This document shows positions 51,735 through 63,196 of a stretch of 64,000 nucleotides of DNA, in pieces. The notes under the pieces were generated by a model. It did no database searches, was not told the origin of the DNA, and saw only the letters and a list, made by a program, of their open reading frames with translations. The stretch spans positions 2,152,001 through 2,216,000 of the forward strand of contig NZ_CP095550.1 in NCBI RefSeq assembly GCF_023078335.1, read 5' to 3'. Positions within the stretch are counted from its first letter, which is position 1, and each line of letters opens with the position of its first letter. Made by a program: the position numbers and the translations under genes. The DNA is from Metabacillus endolithicus. GTDB lineage: Bacteria; Bacillota; Bacilli; Bacillales; Bacillaceae.

Positions 51735-54700
51735 AGTTTTTCTTATATTGAATGACTTCTTTGTCAGCAAGAAGATAATAGTTTCCGCCAACATAGACTT
51801 TATTTCCTTCTACTTTGTAAGCACGGTATTGATTGCCCTTTTTGAGGGTCTTTGCTTCAGTACCGTCAGCTTTGTATAAGATGGTATCTTTCTTAAGGTA
51901 AGCCATGCCTGTATAGAAGACCGTTTTATCTTTCTCATATTTGACTTTATACCCTGCGCCCACTTCAAATGTATTGCCATTCTGAGAGTAAACTCTTATA
52001 GCTTCTCCAGCTCTCAGCATGCGGTAGATTTTACCGTCAGGGCTGTATAAAGGGGTTGCCTTTTTAATTAATACACGTCCTTCGTACATAACGGTTTTGC
52101 CGATTTCATTCTTCACATAATATTGGCCGCCAACGTTATAGTAATCTCCAGCAAATCCATAAACTCTAATTTCACCTTTAGCAGTGATTCCTGATGAAGT
52201 ATAAGTATCATCCTGTAGCCGCTTCAATAGTTCTACAGGTTTTTTCACTATAATTCGGTACAGGTTCTTTGTGAATTATTGGATCCTGGTCCTTTTCTTC
52301 CGTTGGAGCAGTATTAGGCAATCCAATAATGGTAAAAGTACTAAACTTCGTTATTTCTATAGAAACGCCGGCTGGCTTTCCAGTTGAGTCATTCTGAATG
52401 ACAGCTCGTTGGATCGCTTTTTCACCGTCACTATGTTGGATATATATCGCCAAGGATTTTAGGAACTCATCTCTTTCTACTGAGTCTTTAGGTAGTTCTA
52501 TGTCTTTTAATGAAAATGTCACCATGGTTTTTTGGTCACGATAATTGGTTTCGATGATCATCGGTTTTCCAAACACTTGAACTTCCTTGTCTCCAGCTTG
52601 TTGTTTAACAAGTTCTGCATTCACGGTATCTTTGATGATTTGGCTCTTTTCCTCCTCTTGTCGGATCGGAACAACCTTAAAGTATAGCTCATCTTCCGTT
52701 TCATTTAATTGGCTAACTGAGGTTTCTGGCAAGTCAATCGTTACATCATCGGTTTGTAGACTTACTGCAATCTGAGATTGAGTTAATAAATTCAAGGCCT
52801 GCTTTTGAATTTTCACTGTGATTTCATCAGCTAAATCGTTAGGAAGATCTGGTATACGAATAACAATAGAATCTTTGTTTTGTTGAACTGCTTTTTGAAC
52901 AGAATCTTCCACCTGCTCTTCGTTCAATTCTACTGAATCTACTTTTTTATTATTGTGAGTACTTCGCACAATATCCACTTTTGCTGTTGTGTCATTCCCG
53001 ACTCCTACATCACCTTGACGTACAGATTCGCTTGGACCATCACCTGTTGATGGTGGAGAAACTGGAGCAATATATGGAAAGACAATAACTTCTACAACCG
53101 GACTCGGATTATAGTCTGTTTTAGCAGCAAATCTGACTTCATAAATCCCCGCTTCTAAACCAGTTGTTACAGTATCTGTTGCATGGATCCAATTTTCCGT
53201 TTCTTTTAATCGGTATTCCATGCCATTTGTTGTACCATTGATTTTGCCATTATTTCCGGTTACTGTTGGCGCTACACCAGTTAATCCGATTGGAGCAAGC
53301 TGGTCACCCTTTCCTCTGTTGACCTTTACTTTATAGGTCTTTGTGGTGATTCCATTTTCCGCTGTTATGACCATCGTAATCTCATTATCTCCTACGCTCA
53401 AATGAATAGGAGTGCTTGCCTCACCGCTTTGTACTGGAATTCCGTTCACGACAATTGTCGCCTTAGCATCTGCAGTGCTTGGTGATAGTGTAAGGGTTTC
53501 AACTGCATGATTAACGCCAACTGAATATTCTAGATCATCAGCTGAAAATGCTGAATCAAGAGAGCCAGAAGATAAGATGATATTGCTTAAGTCTGCATTC
53601 GCACTTTTAGGTAGCTCGACTATATTAAAGCTAACAGTACCTGTGTCGGATTGAGGATCTGGACTACCATTTGTGGTCCCGTTATCTACTATTGTGTATT
53701 CAAATTTTGCCGAACCAACAAAGCCTTGTACTGGAGTGAAAATTACACTACCATTCTCAACCCTAACAGTTCCACCAGTTATTTCACTAACATCATCAAT
53801 TGTTAATGTTTGACCCGCTTCATTGCTAGGTCCAGTGCTGTCATTTGCCGTTAAAACTGAAACGGGAATCGAAACATATCCTGTCCCTTCCATAACATCA
53901 GCCAGTTGATCATCAACGGCAACTGGTACATCATTTACCTCTGTGACAACAATAGAGGCGTGCTCAGGATCAGACAGCTTCTCTCCCTCTGTTCCTGGAG
54001 CTGCCTGAACATCGAAACCAAATCCTGTTGTTCCAAAAGCATTTATATCAGGCATGAACTTTAAGCCAATATCTCCGTCGATTAAAGGGATATAATCTCC
54101 ATTATGAATCGGAAAAGACCCATCATTTTTATATAATGTTCCACCCACAATATTTGTAATTTTAAAGTAGTTTGCATCACTCCTGTCAGGATCTATAACA
54201 GGATGAATCACCAATCCATTACCGTTCATGGTGTCTTCCTCTGTTATCGCACCAGTAACAGATGGTTTTGCAGAATTTCCTTTATCTCTATTCACCTTAA
54301 GAATATAGGACTTTACTGTTGATCCGTCCTCGGCTGTTACTTCTATTGAAATGGTATTTCCCCCTATAGTTAACGGTATTGCTACAGGAGATCCGCTATC
54401 TATTAATAGATTATTGACCTTCACCTTCGCATGACTATCAGATACTATTGGTGTAACTCCAATATTGCTAGTGCTATTAGCGACGGAGGCACTGTATTCA
54501 ATTCCACCTGAGCTAAAAGAAGGTGTTAATGATCCTGCACTGATGATAAGATCCAGCAAATCAGCATTAGTTGAAGACGTATCATTTACCGATATTGCTA
54601 GACTTTGAACGTTTCCTGCACTGAATTTAAACGTTAGCGTAGTGATGCCAATAGGCTTTGTTGAAAGGTACTCTTTTTTTATCGTAACTAAGCCGTTATC

Positions 54701-56148
54701 ACTTACCGTATAATCAGTTCCAGCTTGTAATACCTGCCCACCGTTAGTAATGCTTGTTAATGTATTTCCTTTTAAAGTCAATGTTGTTGTCACATCTGTC
54801 TGGACACTAAGTTTCTGATCAAACGAACTAGTAACCGGTGCAATTGTTGAGTTTTCGTCTGGCGGGGCGGATTTATTTACTGTCACAGTATAGGTTCTAG
54901 TAGTGACGCCATCTTGTGCCATTACGGTCACTGGAATCACTGTTGGACTGTCTACATCTAATGTAAGAGGCATAACTACTCCAGAATTTGCTGCTATACC
55001 GTTGACCGTTAAAGTCGAGTTACTATCTGCTAAGATTGAAGTTATGTCAATACTGTTCACGTTATGCTCAACGGTTACTGTGTAATTCTCCTGCTCTGGT
55101 GAAAAAGTTAGATTTCCGGGATTAATGGTAAGGCTAGAGAGATTATTATTAGAACTTAAAGAAATAGTTCGTGTTTTAACTAATCCAGAATAACCTGTAG
55201 CTATTATTCTTTTATCCCCAAAAGATATTGTCGTGAAGGTCTTGCTACCACCAGAAATCTCCGTTTCCCAAATTAATCCATCAGAAGACGATAGGATAGT
55301 TTCACTAGAACCACCCACATAAAATTTGCCATAGCCATATGCTGCGGCTCTTAAGCTTATCGCTGTAGCCCCTGCGGGAGGAGTTCTAACTTCCCAATCT
55401 ACTCCATCCTCTGACACGTATATATAGCCATTCATCCCCACCGAAACAAACTTTCCAGCCCCATATGTAATACCAAAAAGCTGATTAGTCGGATGGCAGT
55501 ATTCACCTTAGTCCATCGCTCACCGTCTACTGAAGAGTAGATGACTGAACTGTTGTCATTCCCTCGCCCGACTGCAATGAACTTGCCTTCCCCATATGTA
55601 ACACTGTTAAATATAGCTACATTACCTGGAGAATAGTTATCCCAATTTTCTGCATCTGCTGAGGTGAGGATGGTACCGGCATCACCTACCGCTACAATTT
55701 TATCTTTACTAGAAGCAAATGAGTTTAATGTAAAGTTATTACCTGAAGTTCGAGAAATCCACTGGTTCGAGTCGACTATTGGGTCTATTCCTTCTTTCAA
55801 AGTATAAATATCCCCTTTAAAACATGCTACAACCCATTTGGGCATAGTATTTTCTTCCCAATAAAAAGCAGTTGGTGATACTGGTGAGGGAGAACACTCG
55901 AAAGACATGTTAGCTCTTTTCCATTCCGTTCCGTTAAGTGATTTTCCATACTCCCCATATCCGCTAAATAAAAGCCATTGCCCTTCACCATAAACCACAC
56001 TATTATCAGAAGTAGATCCAAACCCTGTGTAGGTTGTGTTCCATGTAGTAGCATAAGCTCGCAGGCCAAAATTCCCAAGGTTAAGGCTGTATGACATTAA
56101 AAATAAAATAATCACTAATAGTAATTGCTTTCTAAGTTTAGTAGACAA
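51733..56148 (-). pseudogene. Giant secreted multidomain surface protein, two frameshifts
   Basis: Three frames join into one gene of roughly 1470 codons. Part 1 (56148-55432) has a signal peptide and BNR/propeller blades (TYGEGKFIAVG). Part 2 (to 52208) continues these, then cadherin-like sandwich repeats (SLTINPGNLTFSPEQENYTV), a CBM_X2-like Ig domain, a cadherin-like tandem domain and more. Part 3 has three VGGGYYV-type repeats. A missing C near 55490 (CC for CCC) restores TNQLFGITYGAGKFVSVG, and an extra A in A6 at 52240-52245 restores SEKPVELLKRLQDD. Likely a cell-wall adhesin. Confidence 0.75.
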
Positions 56149-56331
56149 GTATAATTATCTCCTTCATCATATACGTTAGTATAAGGTATATTGTTTTAGG
56201 TACTATATACTAGGAATTATAAATTATTTATATAGGAAAGTTTAGCAAATTTTTTATATAATACTAGAATTTTCATTTTTTCATAAATCTCATTTTTCGT
56301 TTTTTCATTTATTGCACCATGAAATTTTCTC

Positions 56332-56537
56332 TAAAAAAATAAACTAGTGCCCATATCCCTTTTCACTTCGGGATAGACGCTAGTTTATTAGTACTCAATT
56401 AAATTTAAATCTTTAACAATAAAAAAGAGGAAAATCTAGGATAAGAGACCAGACCCCTAATTAAAAAACTCCTTCAAAATCTCTTCTTCCATATTCAGTA
56501 GAGTATCAAAGAGTTCATTTGGTAGGGCTTCATATCA
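56332..56537 (-). pseudogene. Duplicated 3' fragment of SbsC-domain gene plus terminator
   Basis: This matches 48970-49180: terminator stem, degenerate REP (GAGACCAGACCCC) and the last codons of the 49095 gene up to GGTAGGGCTTCATATC, where the similarity stops. It lies just downstream of the CAP-domain gene, so one SbsC-type gene was probably replaced or deleted here. The remaining stretch 56149-56331 holds nothing recognisable. Confidence 0.65.
56333..56390 (-). terminator. Intrinsic terminator (copy of the one at 48972)
   Basis: Arms AAACTAG and CTAGTTT with partial pairing between, followed by a T-rich tract on the minus strand. Confidence 0.55.
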
Positions 56538-56578
56538 AAGCGTCCTTTGAATATTCTAAGGACACTTTCTCTACATTT

Positions 56579-57513
56579 TTATATATCTAGTATAAACATC
56601 TGAGTCCAGTATGTACTATACTTCGCTTTCTCAGCAGTTGCAAAGCCAATTCCAATTTCTTTATGAAGACCAAGGATATTCATTCTATGTCCAGGCTATT
56701 CATCCAACCGCTAACTACTGCTTCTGGTGATTGATAGCCGGCTGCGATATTTTCAGCTGCTCCTTGATAAGAGATACCATACTGGTTCATCATTTCAAAG
56801 GGTGAACCGTATGTTGGAGATTGATGACTAAAATAGTTATTTAAACCCATATCATTGGCTTTTTCTCTTGCAACAGAACTTAATTTAAAGTTTAGGATTA
56901 GTGGGTTATCTTTACCGATTATTAACCTTTCGATATTTGTCATTAAAAAAACATCGTATTCAAAATCGTTTATTTTAAACGTATTGCCCTCTTCGATCTT
57001 CACAAATTTATTAGTTCTTAAGGAGTTTTCAATCATTTCGAGTGAAGAATCAATATAAGATGGTACATCTTCATAATTACCCGCTTCTTTAATTGCTACT
57101 GCTCTCTTTTTTAATCGAGTTAACTTATTTAAATCGCTAGAAATATCTGAGTTTCCATCAATAACCTGTAATCCAATATTTTTCAATAAACGGTATTGTG
57201 ATACCTCATAGATCACTCTTTCTCTCGCAATTTTAGCTGGTCGCACATATGTCTCATTTAGCTTGTCTCTATTGGACTTTCCTCTTATCTTACCAACCTC
57301 TGTTTCAACTATCTTAATATAGGTTGATAATAGATCATAGTAACTATCAATGATACCTATATTTCCATAGTCAATTCTATCGTTGAACACCTCTAAGATT
57401 GCCTCTAGATTTTGAGCTTCGAAATCGACTTTTCTAAATTCAGCTGCATACGTTTTGTTTATCCCTATGTTCATTAATATGGTCGTGATTAATAAAACAA
57501 CAGTTCTTTTCAA
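56579..57513 (-). pseudogene. Secreted SbsC-like plus CAP (SCP) domain protein, frameshifted
   Basis: A TTG start with AAGGGAG leads into a signal peptide and an SbsC-like domain (KIARERVIYEVSQYRLL), then a CAP domain (LSSVAREKANDMGLNNYFSH; AAENIAAGYQSPEAV). The frame breaks after SGWMNS; adding one C near 56691 restores SGWMNSPGHRMNILG and continues to a stop at 56579. CAP-domain proteins of bacilli are secreted and associated with spore coat or cell wall. Either a fresh mutation or a sequencing error explains the break. Confidence 0.75.
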
Positions 57514-57713
57514 TTCAATCACTCCCTTATACAAAATAAAAAACACTACAGTTATCCCATAGTGTTTCTTCCAACATCAATTGCAACCTGACAATCATAG
57601 CATTTTGGAGGGAAAAGAAAAAGGCTCAGTGTTATATACACACTAAGCACTCTATTTCAGTATTACCTCATGGTAACAGTATCAAGGTTCTTTTTTTAGT
57701 TGTGCTTCTTTCA

Positions 57714-58280
57714 CTAAATCACCTTAAATTTATTTATATGATTATCAAAATTACATTTTTGCTTTAATAATTTTACTATTTTCTTATTTCTACCTTCAAA
57801 GCGATCTTTGAAATAAAATTTATATTCAGATTTCTGACCTTCACTTTCAACCATAATGCTAAGCTGTTCTTTTAAATATTGGAATGTCCCCATTTCATTT
57901 GAGACATAATATCCTGTACCCTCAGAACCATAGTGGTAACCAATAATATTATTAAAATTAAACTTATAAGAGTCCTTATTTGAAATAAATACGAGAGAAT
58001 CTTCTGTTAAACCCATTGTACCTTTTAGACCGTCAATACCTTGCAAGCTTACCCTTGTCGTAATAATTGGATCTTCATTTAGTTTTTCTTTAAACTCTTT
58101 TACTCGTAAATACTCTCCAATTTTATCAATCCCAATTGAAAGAAGTAATCCAAAAAACAAACAACGGGACCATACATTAAATAAAGTTCCATCAGTCGTA
58201 GGAAATACCATATCTATTAAAAGCATGCATAATCCTACTGCAATTAACAAAGCAGAAATAAAATATCTTACAGAACGCAT
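57714..58280 (-). CDS. Membrane protein with PH-like cytoplasmic domain
   Basis: A 188-residue protein with two membrane helices (residues 7-27 and 38-54), followed by a beta-rich domain of about 110 residues (DGLKGTMGLTEDSLVFISNK; FNFNNIIGYHYGSEG) that looks like a bacterial PH-type fold. Family not firmly assigned. The start has only a modest ribosome site (GAGGAAACAG). It stands alone between the CAP gene and a tiny zinc-ribbon gene. Confidence 0.65.
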   Translation of the reverse strand: MRSVRYFISALLIAVGLCMLLIDMVFPTTDGTLFNVWSRCLFFGLLLSIGIDKIGEYLRVKEFKEKLNEDPIITTRVSLQGIDGLKGTMGLTEDSLVFISNKDSYKFNFNNIIGYHYGSEGTGYYVSNEMGTFQYLKEQLSIMVESEGQKSEYKFYFKDRFEGRNKKIVKLLKQKCNFDNHINKFKVI

Positions 58281-58339
58281 ATACTCACTGTTTCCTCTCT
58301 AATAAAAGATAGGTTTTATACGGTTAGGTTATCATTTTA

Positions 58340-58444
58340 CTAATCTAGTTTCTTCCCACATTTACTACAATAATAGTCTCCAATTCCGTTTGGATAATCA
58401 CAATCTGAACACTTCACTATGAAGTTAACAATCCTTTTTAGCAT
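58340..58444 (-). CDS. Tiny zinc-ribbon protein (34 aa)
   Basis: A 34-residue frame with GGAGGG nine bases before the ATG. It encodes two Cys pairs, CSDC and CSKCGKKLD, the usual zinc-ribbon spacing, after a short hydrophobic start (MLKRIVNFIVK). Similar tiny zinc ribbons are frequent in bacilli, and their role is unknown. Confidence 0.6.
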   Translation of the reverse strand: MLKRIVNFIVKCSDCDYPNGIGDYYCSKCGKKLD

Positions 58445-58628
58445 AGGTTATCCCTCCCTCCCTGTTATTTTGTTTCATCACACAATGAATGAATATTAAT
58501 ATTATAATATATACGTATGAATAGTCCTAGGTATTTTTACTCAAAAACAAAGAATTTGGTACAGGTAATAAGGGTAACTAGTCCAGTTGACCCTTATTAA
58601 CTAACCTTATCGAACCAGGGTATATTAT

Positions 58629-59643
58629 TTATTTTGAAAATTTCTTTTCAAATTCATCAAATTTTTTTAAATCATTAACATACCAATGATAAGGAGGAAA
58701 ACTATCTCCATCCATATGAACATATTGACCATGAATTGTTTCCATTCCAGCAAATTCTAAAAACTCCTGCATTGTAACTGACAACTTTAAACTTTCATCA
58801 TTTTTTGCCTTGAATGTTAATCTTGATAATTTATCAAAATCTGATAATATATTTCCTGACCAAGTGTATAACTTATTAAATATGACACCATTAAAACTAT
58901 GTACTACTGAGTTTTTATCTAAAAGAGTTATAATTATTTCATTATCTTCTAATTCAATTGAGTAAATAGGCTCATTTGTACTTGTTATTCTTCTCAAGAT
59001 CTCTTTATAGAAGTAAGACAATTTATTGTAATCATCAATATATGAAATTTCATCTTTAATATACTCCAAACTTTTTATCCGTTGAAGTTCATCGTACTCT
59101 TTTTGTTGGTCTTCCGGACTTATAATTCTGTAACCATCGGTCTCAGCCAATGCTGCATCCCACTCTTCATCTGTTTGTGGTAATACATATTGTTTAGCGT
59201 AATTAGCTTTACCTTTTATTATTTTACCATCGTAAGATACATAGTAGTGCTCCCCATTTTCATCCACTGGAAATTCAAAGGTTTCAATTAAGCCTTTTGC
59301 TTCTCTTTCTTTCTTTTCATTTTCAAAAACATAAGATTCGAATGCCTCTTCCATTATTTCTACTACATAAGGATTATCAATTACACCCAATTTTTCAAAA
59401 TCAATAGTACCAACTTCTGTAAGTGGTACCCTTGAATAATCAATAGATTCATAATCAATAAGCCCCCTCTTCTGTAAGTGGTATGCTAGAATAATAATCA
59501 GTAGTTTCGACTTCATTATCTAGGACAAATCCACCTGTTTCTTTCATTTCTGTTTCAGTGATCGGTTTTGTTGCTTGTTCTTTGTCTGAACAACCTGTTA
59601 AAGCTATTAGTACGACAAATGTAAAAACTAATATTATTTTCAT
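58629..59643 (-). pseudogene. Large putative lipoprotein, frameshifted
   Basis: The first frame supplies a signal peptide with lipobox ALTGC and an acidic start, ending in SSIPLTEEGAY. The second opens within the same segment and runs nearly 300 codons (LIDYESIDYSRVPLTEVGTI onward). Removing one G from the G5 at 59463-59467 joins them as IPLTEEGLIDYESIDYSR. The mature protein has a repeated PLTE motif near its start and no family I recognise. It is probably intact in the living strain if the extra G is an error. Confidence 0.65.
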
Positions 59644-59904
59644 CTTATTAACTCCTAGATTTTCATTACCTTTTCACATGGTAAAAGATTCTTCCCCCCT
59701 CCTCAAACTAAGTATTTTGATAGGTTGGGGAAAATAATGTATAAAGATTCAACTTTGTACATTCTAATATGTCATAAATGTACATCATACTATTGACATG
59801 GTAATCCCAACCGAAATCAAGTAAATTTATAACTTTTTTATAAATAAACGAAGATTAAGTTAGATATAGGAGGAAGGTGTATTGCAAGATAAACCTTACT
59901 TTTG

Positions 59905-60510
59905 TCAATTAAAGATAAAAGGTGTATTCGTGATGTAGGTTAATGCATTAGAACGATAGATTTTTTTCACTTCTAACATTTCTTCTCTTGAACATACTTT
60001 TTTTAGGTATTTATATGCTAATTTGTTCATTTCTATTTCGTCCAAAGTTTCACTATAAACCTTAAATAAGACCAAAGAAACGTATATTCCTACTAATAGA
60101 ATATGTATCCATGAATAATTGTAGAAAAAAGAAAGTATAAGTAGTGGTAAAAAAATAAAAACCGATATTTTTTGAGTATATATCTTATAAAGACGAGCGT
60201 AATTATATTGAACTGCATGCATGGCTTCGTGAGCTGCGACAGCTACTGAATAAACCGTTCGATTTCCAAACACCTCTGGACCCAATTCAATATGATGATA
60301 TTTTGGGTGATATATATTTCTGTGTAGTTTATTAGATTTTTTTATTCCTACCATTGGTTCATCATAGTAATCTAGTATTTTTGCTGCTATTTCGTCTCCG
60401 CTAAATTTAAATTTTGCTGTTTGTTTATATAGAGCTAAAAAGGCATTCACAGCTAAATGATTAACTATCAAAGATATTATTAGTATTGTAACAATCACAT
60501 ATGGTGCCAT
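59905..60510 (-). CDS. Membrane zinc metallopeptidase, YugP type
   Basis: A 201-residue membrane protein with an N-terminal helix, the zinc site in AVAAHEAMHAVQYN near residue 95 (HExxH form), two further helices (residues 120-155) and the downstream acidic segment YSETLDEIEMNKLAYKYL. This matches the neutral zinc metallopeptidase_2 family (YugP). Its length is slightly below the usual 225 or so residues. GAGGAG precedes the ATG. Substrate unknown. Confidence 0.85.
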   Translation of the reverse strand: MAPYVIVTILIISLIVNHLAVNAFLALYKQTAKFKFSGDEIAAKILDYYDEPMVGIKKSNKLHRNIYHPKYHHIELGPEVFGNRTVYSVAVAAHEAMHAVQYNYARLYKIYTQKISVFIFLPLLILSFFYNYSWIHILLVGIYVSLVLFKVYSETLDEIEMNKLAYKYLKKVCSREEMLEVKKIYRSNALTYITNTPFIFN

Positions 60511-60835
60511 TATTTCTCCTCTTCCACCCTATTTTTATATCTAAATATCAGTTGATAAGAATTCGAAAACCAAGGATAATGATGTATTGTTAAGCAAGCA
60601 GAGTTAAAGATAGGATAAAAGTAAAAATAAATGTGATCAACAAAATCAACATAAATACTAGATATCAACAATAACAACAATAACAACAATGTGTAAATGC
60701 TACAACTTTGAAAATGCACTTATATTACAAAGGAAAAGAACAGCTAAATTTCAACGTGATATTTTCGACATCTTCGACATAAATTCTTTTCTCAATGACA
60801 AATTCACAAGTTTCAGAGGTTTCAATAAAAGAATA

Positions 60836-61726
60836 TTAATTTAATAGGATATAATCACCTGACAATATATCCATTTTATATAATTTCCCATCATCTCTTA
60901 CTTCAAAAAAGCCAAGTGCAGTTGCTACTCCCGGATCACCATTTCCTAAAGCTTCATTATCCTGGTATGTATCAATACTATAACCTGAATTTGTACGATC
61001 ATACACCTCAACAATTACATGATTAGCATTCATTCCAAGATAATCTGCAATATATTGTTCTATTTCCTCATCTGTCCAATTCAACATATTATTTTTGCGA
61101 GCTGCTTCTGCTCGCGCCTTTTCCTCAGCTAATTGACGTGCCTCTTCAGCTCTACGTTGTTCTTCAGCTTTAATAGCTGCTGCTATTTGTTTATTATTTG
61201 AGGCAATCGTTTCTGCTATTGTAGTTTTAATTGATTCATAGTAGCTTGCCTGATAGTCTGTTAAATCTAGTGCCATTAATTGTTCGTTGGCTTCATCATA
61301 TTTTTCATTGTCCACTAATTTTAAGGACTCATTAATTTTTGTTTGTAATCGATTATATTGCTGTTGATGCTGTTCGGTGGTTGCTCTAAATTCTTTTGCT
61401 TTTGTAGAGATTATTGTTGATCCGTTTTCAATTTGTGAAATTCCATCAATCGCTTTATATACCTCTTCAAATTTTCCTTCGTTCAATAAATCTTCAAGTT
61501 CTTGATATTGTTGCAGTTGATCTAGTATATGTCCTGCTTCAGCACTCTCTTCATAACCAGCAGAAACGGCTTTAGTTAATAGACGTTGAGCTTCTACAAA
61601 TTCCTCTGCTGTTATTTTATCTTTTGCTTGTTGTAATGCATCCTCATAGACCTTTTGCTCTTCACTTGTGCAAGCAACTAATAATGATACTATGAGTACT
61701 ATAATTAACAATAAAATTCTCCTCAC
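60836..61726 (-). CDS. Putative lipoprotein with long coiled coil
   Basis: A 296-residue exported protein with a signal peptide and lipobox LLVAC. Residues 25-175 form TPR-like helical hairpins (AEEFVEAQRLLTKAVSAGYE), 180-215 a strong coiled coil rich in Ala, Glu and Arg (AEEQRRAEEARQLAEEKARA), and the last 80 residues a small alpha/beta domain (WTDEEIEQYIADYLGM; GDPGVATALGFFEVRDDG). The start is a GTG with AGGAGG upstream. Function unknown. Confidence 0.75.
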   Translation of the reverse strand: MRRILLLIIVLIVSLLVACTSEEQKVYEDALQQAKDKITAEEFVEAQRLLTKAVSAGYEESAEAGHILDQLQQYQELEDLLNEGKFEEVYKAIDGISQIENGSTIISTKAKEFRATTEQHQQQYNRLQTKINESLKLVDNEKYDEANEQLMALDLTDYQASYYESIKTTIAETIASNNKQIAAAIKAEEQRRAEEARQLAEEKARAEAARKNNMLNWTDEEIEQYIADYLGMNANHVIVEVYDRTNSGYSIDTYQDNEALGNGDPGVATALGFFEVRDDGKLYKMDILSGDYILLN

Positions 61727-61874
61727 TATGTTTCCTCCTAATAGATGAATAATTTCCTTTATCTTAAACCCTTCGAAATTGGTTTGGGTTAGCTGACTCT
61801 TAGCTAGATTGTATCGTTGTGGTCTTTTCCAAAAATGAAGCTCTTGCTCATGTACTTAAGAAGTTAATTTTAAA

Positions 61875-61916
61875 ACAGACCTCCACTTCTATGAGTAGAA
61901 AAGGAGGTCTTTTCTT
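61875..61916. terminator. Bidirectional intrinsic terminator
   Basis: The stem AGACCTCC/GGAGGTCT is followed by TTTTCTT on the plus strand and a T-rich tract on the minus strand; it serves the 62020 gene. Confidence 0.65.
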
Positions 61917-62019
61917 ATGCAGTCAACGAATGGTCTTATACAAATAAGTTCTTATTACAAAACTACCAAAAGATATGATTATGAAAGTCTAAGTGAGATG
62001 CGTTGGTTGTTTTTATTAA

Positions 62020-63196
62020 TTACCAATCCTCACCATACTCTCCACCATAATACATACCAACCCTAGAAATAGTATTTTTTCTCTGATACTCACTTATTGT
62101 TCCAAGATAAATTGAATCATCTTCTATCCCCACAAATGCATCATCTGGAATTTCAGTTTCTGCTAAAAGATTTAACTCATTATCGATTAAATTTATACTT
62201 GAATTAGTGATAATATAAAAAGAACCATTCTTTCTATGTTCCACTTTATTAATAACAGTAGAACTATATGGTCCCACTCTTACTGTCTTATCGTTTGCAC
62301 CATCATATAAAGGCTCCCCAGAAACAATATCAATTTGTCCAATTTCTCCGCCCTTAAATTCATAGTAGTATTTACCATTCTCGAAATCTATAAATACAAT
62401 ATTATTAGCAATATTATAGTTATCTACTAATGTTTGATAATCACTTGGTATTTGTTGTTCGTCCTTGTACATAGGAGTAATCTTACATCCACACAGCCAC
62501 TACCGCCTGGGTTTTCAACTAAAACTTTACCTAAAGTTGATTCAACAATAGTAACTTCGGTTTCTTCGTCAACTTTAAAATGATTCACTAAGACAGGACC
62601 AACATAATCAGCCTCATGGGATTGATGCTGAACTATAATGTCCTTTACTGTTTCTCCAGAATCCAACACATCCACATGTTCTATGTGACGAATAACCTTC
62701 TCCTCATCCAATGTAAATTTATATTTTAAATGGTTCAGACCATAATCATCTCCAATAATTTCTGAGATTGGTGAAAAATTTGCCATAACGCTACTTGTTT
62801 CACCTGTCAAAGTATCATATGTTGTTTGTATAACAAAAGAATGAATTTGTTCTTCAGTTAGGTATGCAGAACCACCATCTTCAAGGTAGTATTCCTTTCC
62901 ACCAATCGCATCTACGTCATAAAGAGTGCCGGTACTTTCATATACATTCCCCTCATTATCAATCATCGGTCCATAGTCTCCACCCATTGTGTGAAAATCA
63001 AAGTTTGACTCGTCTATTTCCATTTCTGTTGTTTCTTCCTCAGTAATCTCTTCTTTGATAATCTCTTCTTCAGCTGTCGCACTTTTGTCTTTTGTTGGTT
63101 CTTTAGCAGTTCCAGATGTTTCATGTTGTGAACCGCAAGCAACCAAAAAAGAGCTTAAGATAATAAATGTGAAAATTGTTAAAAATATCTTTCTCA
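62020..63196 (-). pseudogene. Putative lipoprotein, frameshifted
   Basis: The upstream frame starts at a GTG (63196) with GGAGG, has the lipobox FLVAC, an acidic linker (residues 25-60) and a beta-rich domain containing MGGDYGPMIDNEGNVYEST. It loses frame after VENPGGSG. The downstream frame reads GCKITPMYKDEQQIPSDYQT and continues as beta-propeller-like strands to 62020. The join lies near 62480-62490. No family is recognised. As with the others, error and mutation cannot be told apart. Confidence 0.62.

Noticed and set aside
60510..60719. 69-codon minus-strand frame upstream of the YugP-like gene with eight consecutive Leu
   Set aside because: The Leu run comes from an AAC/AAT microsatellite; no start signal and no family resemblance.
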